DNA of 64,000 nucleotides. Origin: Candidatus Acidiferrum typicum (GTDB lineage Bacteria > Acidobacteriota > Terriglobia > Acidiferrales > UBA7541). The translations under genes were made by a program, and so were the position numbers. Location of the stretch: contig JAOAPV010000005.1 in assembly GCA_025463055.1 (NCBI GenBank), forward strand, positions 62,001 to 126,000, given 5' to 3'. How positions within the stretch are numbered: the first letter of the stretch is position 1; the number at the start of each line of letters is the position of its first letter. Shown one piece after another: positions 28,217-35,916 of this stretch. The notes below the pieces were generated by a model. The model ran no database searches. It saw nothing but the letters and a program-made list of their open reading frames with translations, and was not told where the DNA came from.

Positions 28217-28474
28217 GTGATCCGCTGCCCTGAATGTTCCGCCGAGATCGACGTCGACGAAGACGAGGTGGAAGAAGGCGAAATTCTGAGTTGCCCCGAA
28301 TGCGAGTCTGAACTGGAGGTATCGCAAATCCATCCTGTCCATCTGAACATCATCTCCGAAGATCTGGATGATGATGATGATGAAGACGATGAAGAGGAGG
28401 AGAAGGAAGCTACCGAGAACGGCGACCTCCCGGAGGATGAAGAAGACGACGATGAGGAAGAAGACGAAGAGTAA
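28217..28474 (+). CDS. LysW-like zinc-ribbon protein with hyperacidic tail
   Basis: An 85-residue protein. Residues 1-40 match the LysW amino-group carrier: MIRCPECSAEIDVDEDEVEE, then GEILSCPECESELEV, with C4/C7 and C26/C29 forming a zinc ribbon. LysW carries the growing lysine or arginine intermediate on its C-terminal Glu of an EDWGE tail. Here the tail is replaced by about 35 Asp/Glu residues ending in glutamate. No lysX, argX or other lysine genes are nearby. The start is GTG at 28217, preceded by GGAGGA; an ATG at 28210 is out of frame. Carrier function is uncertain. Confidence 0.75.
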   Translation: MIRCPECSAEIDVDEDEVEEGEILSCPECESELEVSQIHPVHLNIISEDLDDDDDEDDEEEEKEATENGDLPEDEEDDDEEEDEE

Positions 28475-28560
28475 TTCAATGTCGACCAGAATCGCCGTCC
28501 AGTTCGTTCTGGCATCTTCTTTCCTGCCCCTTGCCATCTAAGGAGTTAAGGAGCGGTGCC

Positions 28561-28989
28561 ATGCATGTTCGTTGGGTCGTTGCCTTATGGGCCGCGGCGT
28601 TGCTGGTTCCGTCGGCTGCTTTCCCAATCCCAATTCCGCAGGACGCGCCGGCTTCTCAGCCGCAATCTTCGTCGTCCTCAAAAAATAGCAAACCGAAATA
28701 TAGCCATGCAAACGACTTTTTGATCCGCGGGACTGTGTTCACCGAGAAAGCTCTGTCCTTTCCGGACGTGCAACTCCGCATTCGGCGCTCGGGGGAAAAG
28801 AAATTTCGTTGGGAGGATCGCACCAATTCGCGTGGCGAATTCGCGATTCGCGTGCCGCAAGGTACTCAATATGAGATGGTAGTGCACGCCAAGGGTTTCG
28901 CCGATCAGGCTAAGACTATCGATGCCCGGAGCGGCTCCGGGGAGAACAACGTGGTTTTCCGGATGGAACCGGCTAAGAGAGGAAGATGA
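28561..28989 (+). CDS. Secreted Cna-B/carboxypeptidase-regulatory-like domain protein
   Basis: A 142-residue exported protein. The Sec signal (MHVRWVVALWAAALLVPSAA) is followed by a Ser/Pro-rich linker, then a beta-sandwich domain of about 90 residues (FLIRGTVFTEKALSFPDVQLRI, RTNSRGEFAIRVPQGTQYEM, VVHAKGFADQAKTI) resembling a carboxypeptidase regulatory or Cna-B fold. AAGGAG precedes the ATG at 28561. It overlaps the next, similar gene by four bases. A surface or binding role is typical, with no catalytic residues visible. Confidence 0.82.
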   Translation: MHVRWVVALWAAALLVPSAAFPIPIPQDAPASQPQSSSSSKNSKPKYSHANDFLIRGTVFTEKALSFPDVQLRIRRSGEKKFRWEDRTNSRGEFAIRVPQGTQYEMVVHAKGFADQAKTIDARSGSGENNVVFRMEPAKRGR

Positions 28990-29354
28990 TGAGCCCACGC
29001 CTTCGTTTGCTATGTGTGGTTCTGGCTTTAGCCGTATGTGCTTGCGTGGGCATGGCGCAGGATGCCAAGCACGAGGCGCAGCTTCGCACGGTACGCGGCG
29101 TTGTGGTGGATAAATCCTCCGAATCTCCCATACCCTCGGCCGTAGTCTTCCTGAAAAATACGCGCACCAATGCAGTTCGCAGCTACATTGCCGATGACGA
29201 AGGCAATTATCGCTTCAGCGGCCTCGATCCCAACGTCGATTATGAAATTCACGCCGAAAAGGATGGCGCCAAGTCCGCGACTCGAACGATCTCCAGCTTC
29301 GACAACAAGAAAGAGATCGTGCTGCCCCTGAAACTGGACAAGAAAAAAGCATAG
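28986..29354 (+). CDS. Secreted Cna-B-like domain protein
   Basis: A 122-residue exported protein: signal peptide to about residue 24 (VCACVGMAQ) and one beta-sandwich with RTVRGVVVDKSSESPIPSAV, RSYIADDEGNYRFSGLDPNV and YEIHAEKDGAKSATRTIS. The pattern is a clean carboxypeptidase-regulatory-like domain. It starts inside the end of the preceding gene (ATGATG at 28986), so the two are translated together. They are likely a pair of small surface proteins of unknown partner. Confidence 0.82.
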   Translation: MMSPRLRLLCVVLALAVCACVGMAQDAKHEAQLRTVRGVVVDKSSESPIPSAVVFLKNTRTNAVRSYIADDEGNYRFSGLDPNVDYEIHAEKDGAKSATRTISSFDNKKEIVLPLKLDKKKA

Positions 29355-29485
29355 TCCTTTGTTTGACTCTGGTTTTTCCTTTTGCCCTCTCCCAGGTCGT
29401 CCCTCCTATAAAAAAATAAGCTTGTCTTTAGTTGAGTGTGGTTGTAGGTTTTCGCGCAACCACCCGCAAGACTAAAGGAGGGTCC

Positions 29486-31348
29486 ATGACCAATCACAAG
29501 CGAGATGACGGAATTAAGCGACGCGACTTTATCAATGGAATGCTGATCGCGGCAGGGACCGCGAGTGTCGGCGGGTCAATTCCGATGAGAGCGTTTGCAC
29601 AACTCGCTCCGTCCGCAACATTTCCATGCGACGGCGCCATCGGCACTGATTCAAATGTCACGCGTGGCGGCAACCTACGCTCAGTTTTCAATATTGCGCA
29701 TTGGTTGCGAGACAACCGGCTGACGTTCAAGACCAGCTCGGTGGTGATTTCGCCGTCGCCCTGCGATAGCTACCAAGGTAGCCAGCCGATTCTGGCCGAC
29801 AACGGCAACTACGATGTAATTATCGTTGGCGCTGGAATGTCCGGATGCTCTGCAGCCTTCTACATTACGCAGCAGCGGCCAGGCACAAAGATTCTGATTC
29901 TCGATGGGCAGGTAACGCCGGGTGGCAATGCGAATCGAGACGATGCGGTGCCAATTCCGGATATTGCCTCTACAGCGACGGCGTACGCGGTGCAGCCTTA
30001 CGCGACATTCCTGAACAATATTTACAACACAACGGGAATTCTCTGGCAGAACTACGTTGTGCCCTCCCCGTTCTACAGCTATTTCTTCGACAGCGCGACT
30101 CCGTACGTTAATCCGGGGACGAGAAGCTGGAACATCGATACATACGGCAAAGGATTAGACAGCGTTCCATATTCGACCCAAATCGTAAATGATTTGAAAG
30201 CGGCCCGGGCTGATCTGATGAACTGGTATCACAAGCCAGGTGCGCCGACCGATCCTGCAGACAACAGCGATCCCAAATACGATTACCTGTCGCCCATGAC
30301 GTTTGACAACTACTTGACGCAGGTGAAGGGATTTCATCCCGCGGTATCGGACTTTTACACACGTTACGCCGTAGACGCGCTGGATGGGACCACAGCGCAG
30401 GCAAGCGCATACACCTCGATCAGTTTTCTCGGCGCCGAATATTTTCCGGCCTTCGCGTATCCCGGCGGCAACTCAGGAATGCTGCGGCATGTCTTGAAAT
30501 GGCTGATACCCTCAGCGATTAACGGCAGCACGGACGCCGAGCTACTCTCCAATCCCTTCAACCTTGCGGCCATGGACAATCCCAACAACAGCGTTCGCGT
30601 CCGCCAAGGTGCCATGGTGCTGCGCGGCGATACGACCAGCAGCAATGCCAGTGTGGTGTACTTCCAGAATGGACAGTTCCACCGCGCCACAGGGAAGGCG
30701 GTGATATTTGCAGGCCAATCCCACACTGCTCGCACGGCTTGCGCACAGTTGCTCAGCACGTCGCAGGCGAACGCTTTTGACCAGGTGACGTTGAGCCCGG
30801 TGGTGGTTGCGAATGTGACTATCCGCAGCGCCGCGCCGGTCGTGGACCTGGGCTACGACGGGTACTATTGGGGCAGCCAATACTGGGCGGACTTTGTTGT
30901 GGCGGATTGGGTGGGCGCTAATCGCAGCAATCCCAACCGACAAACGGTCCTGACGTTTTACGGCGGAAACACTGCGCCCGTGGCGGATCAACCGAACGAA
31001 CGAATCAAATTGCTGACCACCCCGTTCTCCAGCTATGAAGATTCGCTGCGCGCGGATATGAACCGTGTGCTCGCCGGCCGGGGTTTTGATTTTGATCGCG
31101 ACGTCATCGCCGTGTATCTCTACCGCTGGGGACACAGTATGGTGTACCCAAAACCAGGGTGGCCATTTTCCGCTCCCAGGATCGGATCGAATGGCCAGGT
31201 TACGCGCGTGCCTTCGCCGCGCTTTTATGCGCGACAACAGATCGGTCGCATCTCCTTTGGTGCGCAGGACGTGGAATCCAGCCCCGCAAACGAAAGTGCC
31301 ATTGGTGCCGGCCTCCGCACCAGTGGCGAAGTTCTCCCGCTGCTCTGA
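29486..31348 (+). CDS. Tat-exported FAD-dependent oxidoreductase (spermidine-dehydrogenase-like)
   Basis: A 620-residue flavoprotein. The Tat signal is KRRDFINGML followed by a hydrophobic stretch ending AFAQ, placing it in the periplasm. The FAD Rossmann motif VIIVGAGMSGCSAAFYI is at about residues 113-129. RGGNLRSVFNIAHWLRD and RRDFINGM recall the spermidine dehydrogenase-like group of amine oxidases, but the resemblance is only moderate. AAAGGAGGG before the ATG at 29486 fixes the start; upstream codons are not signal-like. A hairpin terminator follows the gene. Confidence 0.82.
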   Translation: MTNHKRDDGIKRRDFINGMLIAAGTASVGGSIPMRAFAQLAPSATFPCDGAIGTDSNVTRGGNLRSVFNIAHWLRDNRLTFKTSSVVISPSPCDSYQGSQPILADNGNYDVIIVGAGMSGCSAAFYITQQRPGTKILILDGQVTPGGNANRDDAVPIPDIASTATAYAVQPYATFLNNIYNTTGILWQNYVVPSPFYSYFFDSATPYVNPGTRSWNIDTYGKGLDSVPYSTQIVNDLKAARADLMNWYHKPGAPTDPADNSDPKYDYLSPMTFDNYLTQVKGFHPAVSDFYTRYAVDALDGTTAQASAYTSISFLGAEYFPAFAYPGGNSGMLRHVLKWLIPSAINGSTDAELLSNPFNLAAMDNPNNSVRVRQGAMVLRGDTTSSNASVVYFQNGQFHRATGKAVIFAGQSHTARTACAQLLSTSQANAFDQVTLSPVVVANVTIRSAAPVVDLGYDGYYWGSQYWADFVVADWVGANRSNPNRQTVLTFYGGNTAPVADQPNERIKLLTTPFSSYEDSLRADMNRVLAGRGFDFDRDVIAVYLYRWGHSMVYPKPGWPFSAPRIGSNGQVTRVPSPRFYARQQIGRISFGAQDVESSPANESAIGAGLRTSGEVLPLL

Positions 31349-31369
31349 CGCGAGAGGCGAATTACACAA

Positions 31370-31392
31370 AAGGGCGCCGAACAGGCGCCCTT
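31370..31392. terminator. Bidirectional terminator hairpin
   Basis: AAGGGCGCC-GAACA-GGCGCCCTT forms a perfect 9-base-pair stem with a 5-base loop between the convergent flavoprotein and secreted-protein genes. The minus-strand side continues with TTTTG after the stem; the plus-strand side has TTCT. It probably stops transcription in both directions. Confidence 0.75.
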
Positions 31393-31444
31393 CTGACCTT
31401 CTCGAGGCAGCAGTGCTCGCGGTGCCCTGCGGCGATGCGCAAGC

Positions 31445-31921
31445 TCAGGACGAAGCGTCTTTAATGTCTTCCTGGGCGCGTCTCTCGGCGCTCTTGGCTT
31501 CTGCCTTTGCATCGGCATCAGGTTTCAGCGTCTGAATTGCCTTGCTCAGGCTTAGCGGCTTCCCGCCATCAGGAGCGCTGCACGTAGAAATGTTTCCCTT
31601 CACCGGCTGAGTCCCTGTGACGTCCCACTTCAAACAATTGAACTTGATCTTGAGATTGTGACTGACGTGCAGCGCGGCAACACACTCGCTCAACTGCCGA
31701 AACGCGGTGCAAGCATCTTCGAGCTTCGTCTTTGGCGGCAAAATGGCTTGCAGTTCGGACGCAAGTCTTTTGCTTTGGTCGGTATTGGCGGCAAGTTGCT
31801 CGCTGGCGGTTGGGCCTTTTTTCAGCCAGTGAACCGGATTATACGATTGCGCCGCGGCCTTCGCGGCTCCAAGGAACATCAGTGCTGCTGTCAGTCCGGC
31901 AATGATCCACTTGTTTCTCAT
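31445..31921 (-). CDS. Secreted hypothetical protein
   Basis: A 158-residue exported protein with a clear Sec signal (MRNKWIIAGLTAALMFLGAAKAAAQ). The mature part is helical, with four cysteines (two in CTAFRQLSEC, one in FNCLKW, one in STCSAP) that may form disulfides, and a charged Ala/Lys/Glu-rich tail. I do not recognise the family. GGAGGG lies ahead of the ATG. It converges with the flavoprotein gene and is divergent from the GGDEF gene. Confidence 0.75.
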   Translation of the reverse strand: MRNKWIIAGLTAALMFLGAAKAAAQSYNPVHWLKKGPTASEQLAANTDQSKRLASELQAILPPKTKLEDACTAFRQLSECVAALHVSHNLKIKFNCLKWDVTGTQPVKGNISTCSAPDGGKPLSLSKAIQTLKPDADAKAEAKSAERRAQEDIKDASS

Positions 31922-32202
31922 TTGTACCCTTCCCTCCGGCGATCCTTTGCAAGCGGATCGCGAGTGACAAGCACAAGTGAAAGGGCTGGTCTTCCCTTGG
32001 GCATAGGCTGCGCGAACGCGGCCTAACTTCCTTCAGTAGGCCACCTCGGCAAATGCAATTTCGAGGACTTCGCAGGCCGGTACTCCCACAATGCGTCACT
32101 CCTGCCCATGCGTTCAGTTTTGCAGCTCGGCGGACCTGTACTCTTTGACGATTGCCCCACCGACACTGCGCGTCTACAGTTATCTTGGATCCATAAGGCT
32201 TG

Positions 32203-33066
32203 ATGAACTCCTTGCTGGGCCTTCGCGCGCGCACTCCGGAACCTTCTCCCCTGGAAGGCTCGGGCGCTTTCCGTGCGCTTCAGATCGAAACGGAGCTGCG
32301 GCATCTCGCGCGTAGCGAGTGGTGGCTGTGGTTGTCCGCTGCTGCCGTCACGCTTCTTGCCACATCGGCCTTGGTACTCTCTTTCCTGCCTTCTCTTTTC
32401 CGCCAAGCCAATCACTTCTACGAAATTCGATCCGATCAGACGCAGTGGGGCACGGCAGGTCTCGTGCTCGTTTTCAATTTTTGGCTTGTACACCGGGAAT
32501 GGTCCTTCCGGCGCCGCAGAAAGCTCCTTACGGCTCAGAATCCGTTCCCGGAAAAGGGCAGTGGCGAATTCGTGGATTCTTCCGGATTCGACCCGATCAC
32601 CGGCCTGTATACGCGAGTTTCCATTGAACAGCAACTCGGCAAAGAAATAGGCCGCGCGCGCCGCGAAAACACCGCGCTAAGCGTCGCAACGATCCATATC
32701 GACGAATTCCCGCAGGTCACTCAGCGATATGGCAAGTCCGCTGTGGACTCATTACTGAAGGAGTTTGCAAGGCGAATGAAAAAAGCCATCCGTGGCTCCG
32801 ACTTTGCCGTGCGTTTCGGAAGCAGCGATTTCCTGCTAATTCTGACAGAATGCACGCTTGGCGAGGTAAAGCTAATTTTGAACCGCGTCGGTCCCCTGGA
32901 AATCGTCTCCGGGGGAGAGAAAATAGCTTTGCCTTACTCCACAGGATGGGTCGACTACCAACCGGGTGAACTTCCCTCGGACTTACTGAAACGCGCCACA
33001 CAAATTCTTCACCTCTACGAAAACGCGGCTAAGGATATGCTCTCCCCCACCCTAACTTCCCGCTAA
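32203..33066 (+). CDS. Membrane GGDEF-like protein with degenerate active site
   Basis: A 287-residue inner-membrane protein with two transmembrane helices (about residues 42-63 and 83-101) and a cytosolic GGDEF-fold domain from about 125. Diguanylate cyclase features are present (DPITGLYTRVSIEQQL, IHIDEFPQVTQRYGKSAVDSLLKEF), but the catalytic motif reads RFGSSDFLLIL, i.e. GSSDF in place of GGDEF. That should abolish cyclase activity and may leave a GTP-binding or effector role. The ATG at 32203 follows a TTG. The gene stands alone. Confidence 0.85.
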   Translation: MNSLLGLRARTPEPSPLEGSGAFRALQIETELRHLARSEWWLWLSAAAVTLLATSALVLSFLPSLFRQANHFYEIRSDQTQWGTAGLVLVFNFWLVHREWSFRRRRKLLTAQNPFPEKGSGEFVDSSGFDPITGLYTRVSIEQQLGKEIGRARRENTALSVATIHIDEFPQVTQRYGKSAVDSLLKEFARRMKKAIRGSDFAVRFGSSDFLLILTECTLGEVKLILNRVGPLEIVSGGEKIALPYSTGWVDYQPGELPSDLLKRATQILHLYENAAKDMLSPTLTSR

Positions 33067-33196
33067 GTCCTTTAGAATCTCTCTTGCAAGATTAGCTACG
33101 GAGGGGTGTACACAAGGATGCTCGCGATCGAATGGTTTCACGAAACGATCCAGCGCATGGCGCATCTCATCGGTGAACTGAACGAAGGAGAGCATC

Positions 33197-33970
33197 GTGG
33201 CAAATCGATTGGAAGGCAAAGTGGCTGCCGTAACGGGCGGCGATCAGGGAATTGGCCGCGCCATTGTCGAGCGGCTAGCCGCGGAAGGCGCTGACGTTGC
33301 GCTATGTTATCGCGCCAATAAAGCCGGAGCCGACGAAGTCGTGGCGGCCGTGCAAAAGGGAGGCCGAAGAGCCGCAGCTTTCCAGTGCGACGTGAGCAAC
33401 GTCGCCGAAGGGCAACGCTTTGTCGCCGACGCCGTGAAGCAACTGGGGCGTATCGACATGTTGGTGAACAACGCCGGGCTGGAACGCCGGGCTGACTTCT
33501 GGGATGTGAGCGAGCAAGACTACGACCTCGTTCTGAACGTGAATCTGAAGGGTCCCTTCTTCGTAACCCAGGCATTCGTGAAGCACCGTATGGTGGCCAA
33601 GGCCGGGGGCAAGGTTATTAACATTAGCTCGGTGCATGAGGAGCTGCCATTCCCGCACTTCGCGTCTTATTGCGCAAGCAAAGGGGGCATCAAGATGCTG
33701 ACTCGGAATCTGTCGATCGAGCTGGCACCGCTTGGGATCACCATCAACTCGATTGCTCCGGGCGCGATCGAGACGCCCATCAACAAGAAACTGCTGAACG
33801 ACCCAGTAAAGCTAAATTCGCTGCTGGAAAATATTCCTCTGAAGCGCCTCGGCAGACCGGAAGATGTGGCTTCGGTGGCGGCGTTCCTGGCGTCTTCGGA
33901 TGCCGATTACGTGACGGGAGCAACTTACTTCGTCGATGGCGGCTTAACCTGGAATTACGAGGAGCAGTGA
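33197..33970 (+). CDS. Short-chain dehydrogenase (glucose 1-dehydrogenase-like)
   Basis: A 257-residue classical SDR. Signatures: TGGDQGIGRAIV cofactor loop at about 13-24, NNAG at about 91-94, Ser in NISSVHEELP, YCASKGG catalytic Tyr and Lys, and a C-terminal VDGGLTWNYE. The overall pattern is that of glucose 1-dehydrogenase/3-oxoacyl reductase relatives; the sugar or ketone substrate is not certain. The start is GTG at 33197, preceded by GAAGGAG at a good distance. It converges with the epimerase gene. Confidence 0.92.
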   Translation: MANRLEGKVAAVTGGDQGIGRAIVERLAAEGADVALCYRANKAGADEVVAAVQKGGRRAAAFQCDVSNVAEGQRFVADAVKQLGRIDMLVNNAGLERRADFWDVSEQDYDLVLNVNLKGPFFVTQAFVKHRMVAKAGGKVINISSVHEELPFPHFASYCASKGGIKMLTRNLSIELAPLGITINSIAPGAIETPINKKLLNDPVKLNSLLENIPLKRLGRPEDVASVAAFLASSDADYVTGATYFVDGGLTWNYEEQ

Positions 33971-33992
33971 AATCTTTTCCGCGGGATGCGGT

Positions 33993-34670
33993 TTAGGCGC
34001 GCATCGCCGTTGCACTACGGGCGGCTTGCAGCAGCTTGCGAGCATTTTCGCGAATGTCGCCATGGGCAAACACCGCATTGCCCGCAACCAGCAAATCCGC
34101 GCCGGCGCGAACCACGTCGCCGACCGTTGTTAGATCGACGCCACCATCGACTTCGATGCGGAAGGAAAGTCCGCGCCGCTCGCGAATCTGAACCAGCGTC
34201 TCAATTTTGTGTAGCGAGCCAGGAATAAACTTCTGCGCGCCAAAGCCCGGATTCACAGACATAACCAACACGTGATGCACGATGTCCAGGACTTCGTCGA
34301 GCATGTGCACCGGTGTGGCGGGATTAATGACTACCGCAGGCTCGCAATTGTGCGATGCGATCAGGTGCAATGTGCGATTCAGGTGCACGCAGGCTTCCTG
34401 GTGCACGGAAATCCAATTGGCGCCGGCTTCTGCAAAAGCGCCGATGTAGTCGTCCGGATTTTCAATCATCAAGTGGCAATCAAATGGCACCTTCGGGATC
34501 GTCTTGCGCAGCGAAGCCACAACTGGCGGCCCAATCGTAAGATTCGGAACGAAGTGCCCATCCATCACGTCCAGATGCAAGACCGTACCGCCAGCCTCGA
34601 TCGCGGCGAGCGCTTCGGCGCCGAGCTGCGCGAAATTGGCGGAAAGGATGGAAGGTGCGAGTTCGATCAA
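33993..34670 (-). CDS. rpe: Ribulose-phosphate 3-epimerase
   Basis: A 225-residue TIM-barrel enzyme that interconverts ribulose 5-phosphate and xylulose 5-phosphate. Signatures: LAPSILSANF, LHLDVMDGHFVPNLTIG with the metal-binding His and Asp, FDCHLMIENP, the VMSVNPGFGAQKF phosphate/metal loop, and EVDGGVDLTT. The TTG at 34670 is chosen because GGGAG lies seven bases upstream and the length then matches the family; the longer open frame would overlap the neighbouring gene. It follows the Gfo/Idh/MocA gene by 70 bases on the same strand. Confidence 0.93.
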   Translation of the reverse strand: MIELAPSILSANFAQLGAEALAAIEAGGTVLHLDVMDGHFVPNLTIGPPVVASLRKTIPKVPFDCHLMIENPDDYIGAFAEAGANWISVHQEACVHLNRTLHLIASHNCEPAVVINPATPVHMLDEVLDIVHHVLVMSVNPGFGAQKFIPGSLHKIETLVQIRERRGLSFRIEVDGGVDLTTVGDVVRAGADLLVAGNAVFAHGDIRENARKLLQAARSATAMRA

Positions 34671-34740
34671 CGTGGCGCTCCCTTTATCGTGATTATACGC
34701 GGAAGCAGCAGCTATTCCGTTGTCAATGTTGGGCAAAGCT

Positions 34741-35793
34741 TCAGTCCGGCCACGGCTCTGTGCGGCGCCCGGCGCTGCTTTGGCGGGCAAGTTCGAGTAT
34801 TTGCATGACGTCGAACGCGTGTTGTGGTGTGACCGCAGGCGCCGCTATGCCTAGCAAGGCATCCCGGATATTTGCGTAATACGCGCGGTAATCGCTGGGC
34901 GCGGGTGGCACGAGCCGTTCGGTGGCGTCCCCGTTCGCATCCACGAGCGTGAGGACGCCAGAGTTTTCTTCTTGTTCCGCTTCGCTGGGCGTTTCATTCC
35001 ACGGGAGGCGACCGGCGCGCAATTTTGGCTCTTGCACGTCGAAGGCATGCTTCACGTATGCGCCGCTGCTGCCGTGAAGAATGAAACGCGGGCGCGTAAC
35101 CGCGGCGAGCATCGTGGCGCGAAGTACTGCGCGCAGTCCGCCAGCATAATGCAGTGCGATATCGAAAGAATCGTCGGCCACTGCATGCTCACGCTCGATG
35201 CGGATATCGGCAGTGACCGCCTCCGGAAGTCCGAAAAGCACGAGCGCATGGTCAAGCAGGTGTGGCGCGAGGTCGAAGAGAATGCCAGTACCAGGGCCGG
35301 GGCGTTCACGCCAGGCGTTTGCTTTCAGCTGAGGACGGAAACGGTCGTAATTCGATTCGAATCGCACGATGCGGCCGAGACGGCCACTGGTAACAATCTG
35401 ATGCACGGCTTGAAAATCGCCGTCATAGCGACGGTTCTGGTAAACGGAAAGGAGGCGGCCCCTTTCTCGGGCGAACCTAACCAGGTCGCGGGCTTCTTCC
35501 AACGTTGGTGTCAGCGGTTTATCCACTACTACATCGCGATCCGCCGCGAGACATTGCCGCGCTATGGAATGGTGCGTGTCATTCGGCGTGGCGATTACAA
35601 TCAGTCGAATATCGGAAAGCGCCAGCAACTCTTTGGCGCTGCGGACAATGCGCGCGTCCGGGTACATCTCTGAAGCCTCGTTGCCGCTGCGTTGCACAAT
35701 GGCCGCCAGCTTCAGGCCGTGAACAGCGTGAATCACCGGAGCGTGGAAAGCGCGCCCCGCCAAGCCGAATCCGATAAGTCCGACCTTAATCAT
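34741..35793 (-). CDS. Gfo/Idh/MocA family oxidoreductase
   Basis: A 350-residue NAD(P)-dependent oxidoreductase. The Rossmann motif is GLIGFGLAGRAFHAP near residues 4-18, the catalytic EKP-type motif appears as DVVVDKPLTPTLEEA, and the substrate half carries VYQNRRYDGDFQ and LFDLAPHLLDHALVLFG. Family members act on sugars, inositol or biliverdin; the substrate is unknown. The ATG at 35793 is chosen because the upstream extension is not fold-like. Just ahead of rpe, it may serve a sugar pathway. Confidence 0.9.
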   Translation of the reverse strand: MIKVGLIGFGLAGRAFHAPVIHAVHGLKLAAIVQRSGNEASEMYPDARIVRSAKELLALSDIRLIVIATPNDTHHSIARQCLAADRDVVVDKPLTPTLEEARDLVRFARERGRLLSVYQNRRYDGDFQAVHQIVTSGRLGRIVRFESNYDRFRPQLKANAWRERPGPGTGILFDLAPHLLDHALVLFGLPEAVTADIRIEREHAVADDSFDIALHYAGGLRAVLRATMLAAVTRPRFILHGSSGAYVKHAFDVQEPKLRAGRLPWNETPSEAEQEENSGVLTLVDANGDATERLVPPAPSDYRAYYANIRDALLGIAAPAVTPQHAFDVMQILELARQSSAGRRTEPWPD

Positions 35794-35916
35794 TTGGGTG
35801 CCAAGTAGCTCACAGATTTCGACGAAGAGCGTACACGAATTTTCTGACACGAAGTAGTTGCCGCCTTCAACTCAAGTTGCCTATGAAGGCTGGCTCCGTC
35901 AGAATGTTTTGCAGGC

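Noticed and set aside
28217-28474. Classical LysW of a lysine biosynthesis cluster
   Set aside because: Tail does not end in EDWGE and no lysine or arginine biosynthesis gene adjoins; kept only as LysW-like.
27922-28537. Minus-strand frames opposite the LysW-like gene
   Set aside because: The poly-Ser or hydrophobic translations result from the complement of the Asp/Glu repeat; no start signal or homology.
33106-33294. Short frame starting before the SDR gene at 33197
   Set aside because: It has a passable ribosome site, but it overlaps the SDR start in another frame and the C-terminal part is just the shifted SDR sequence.
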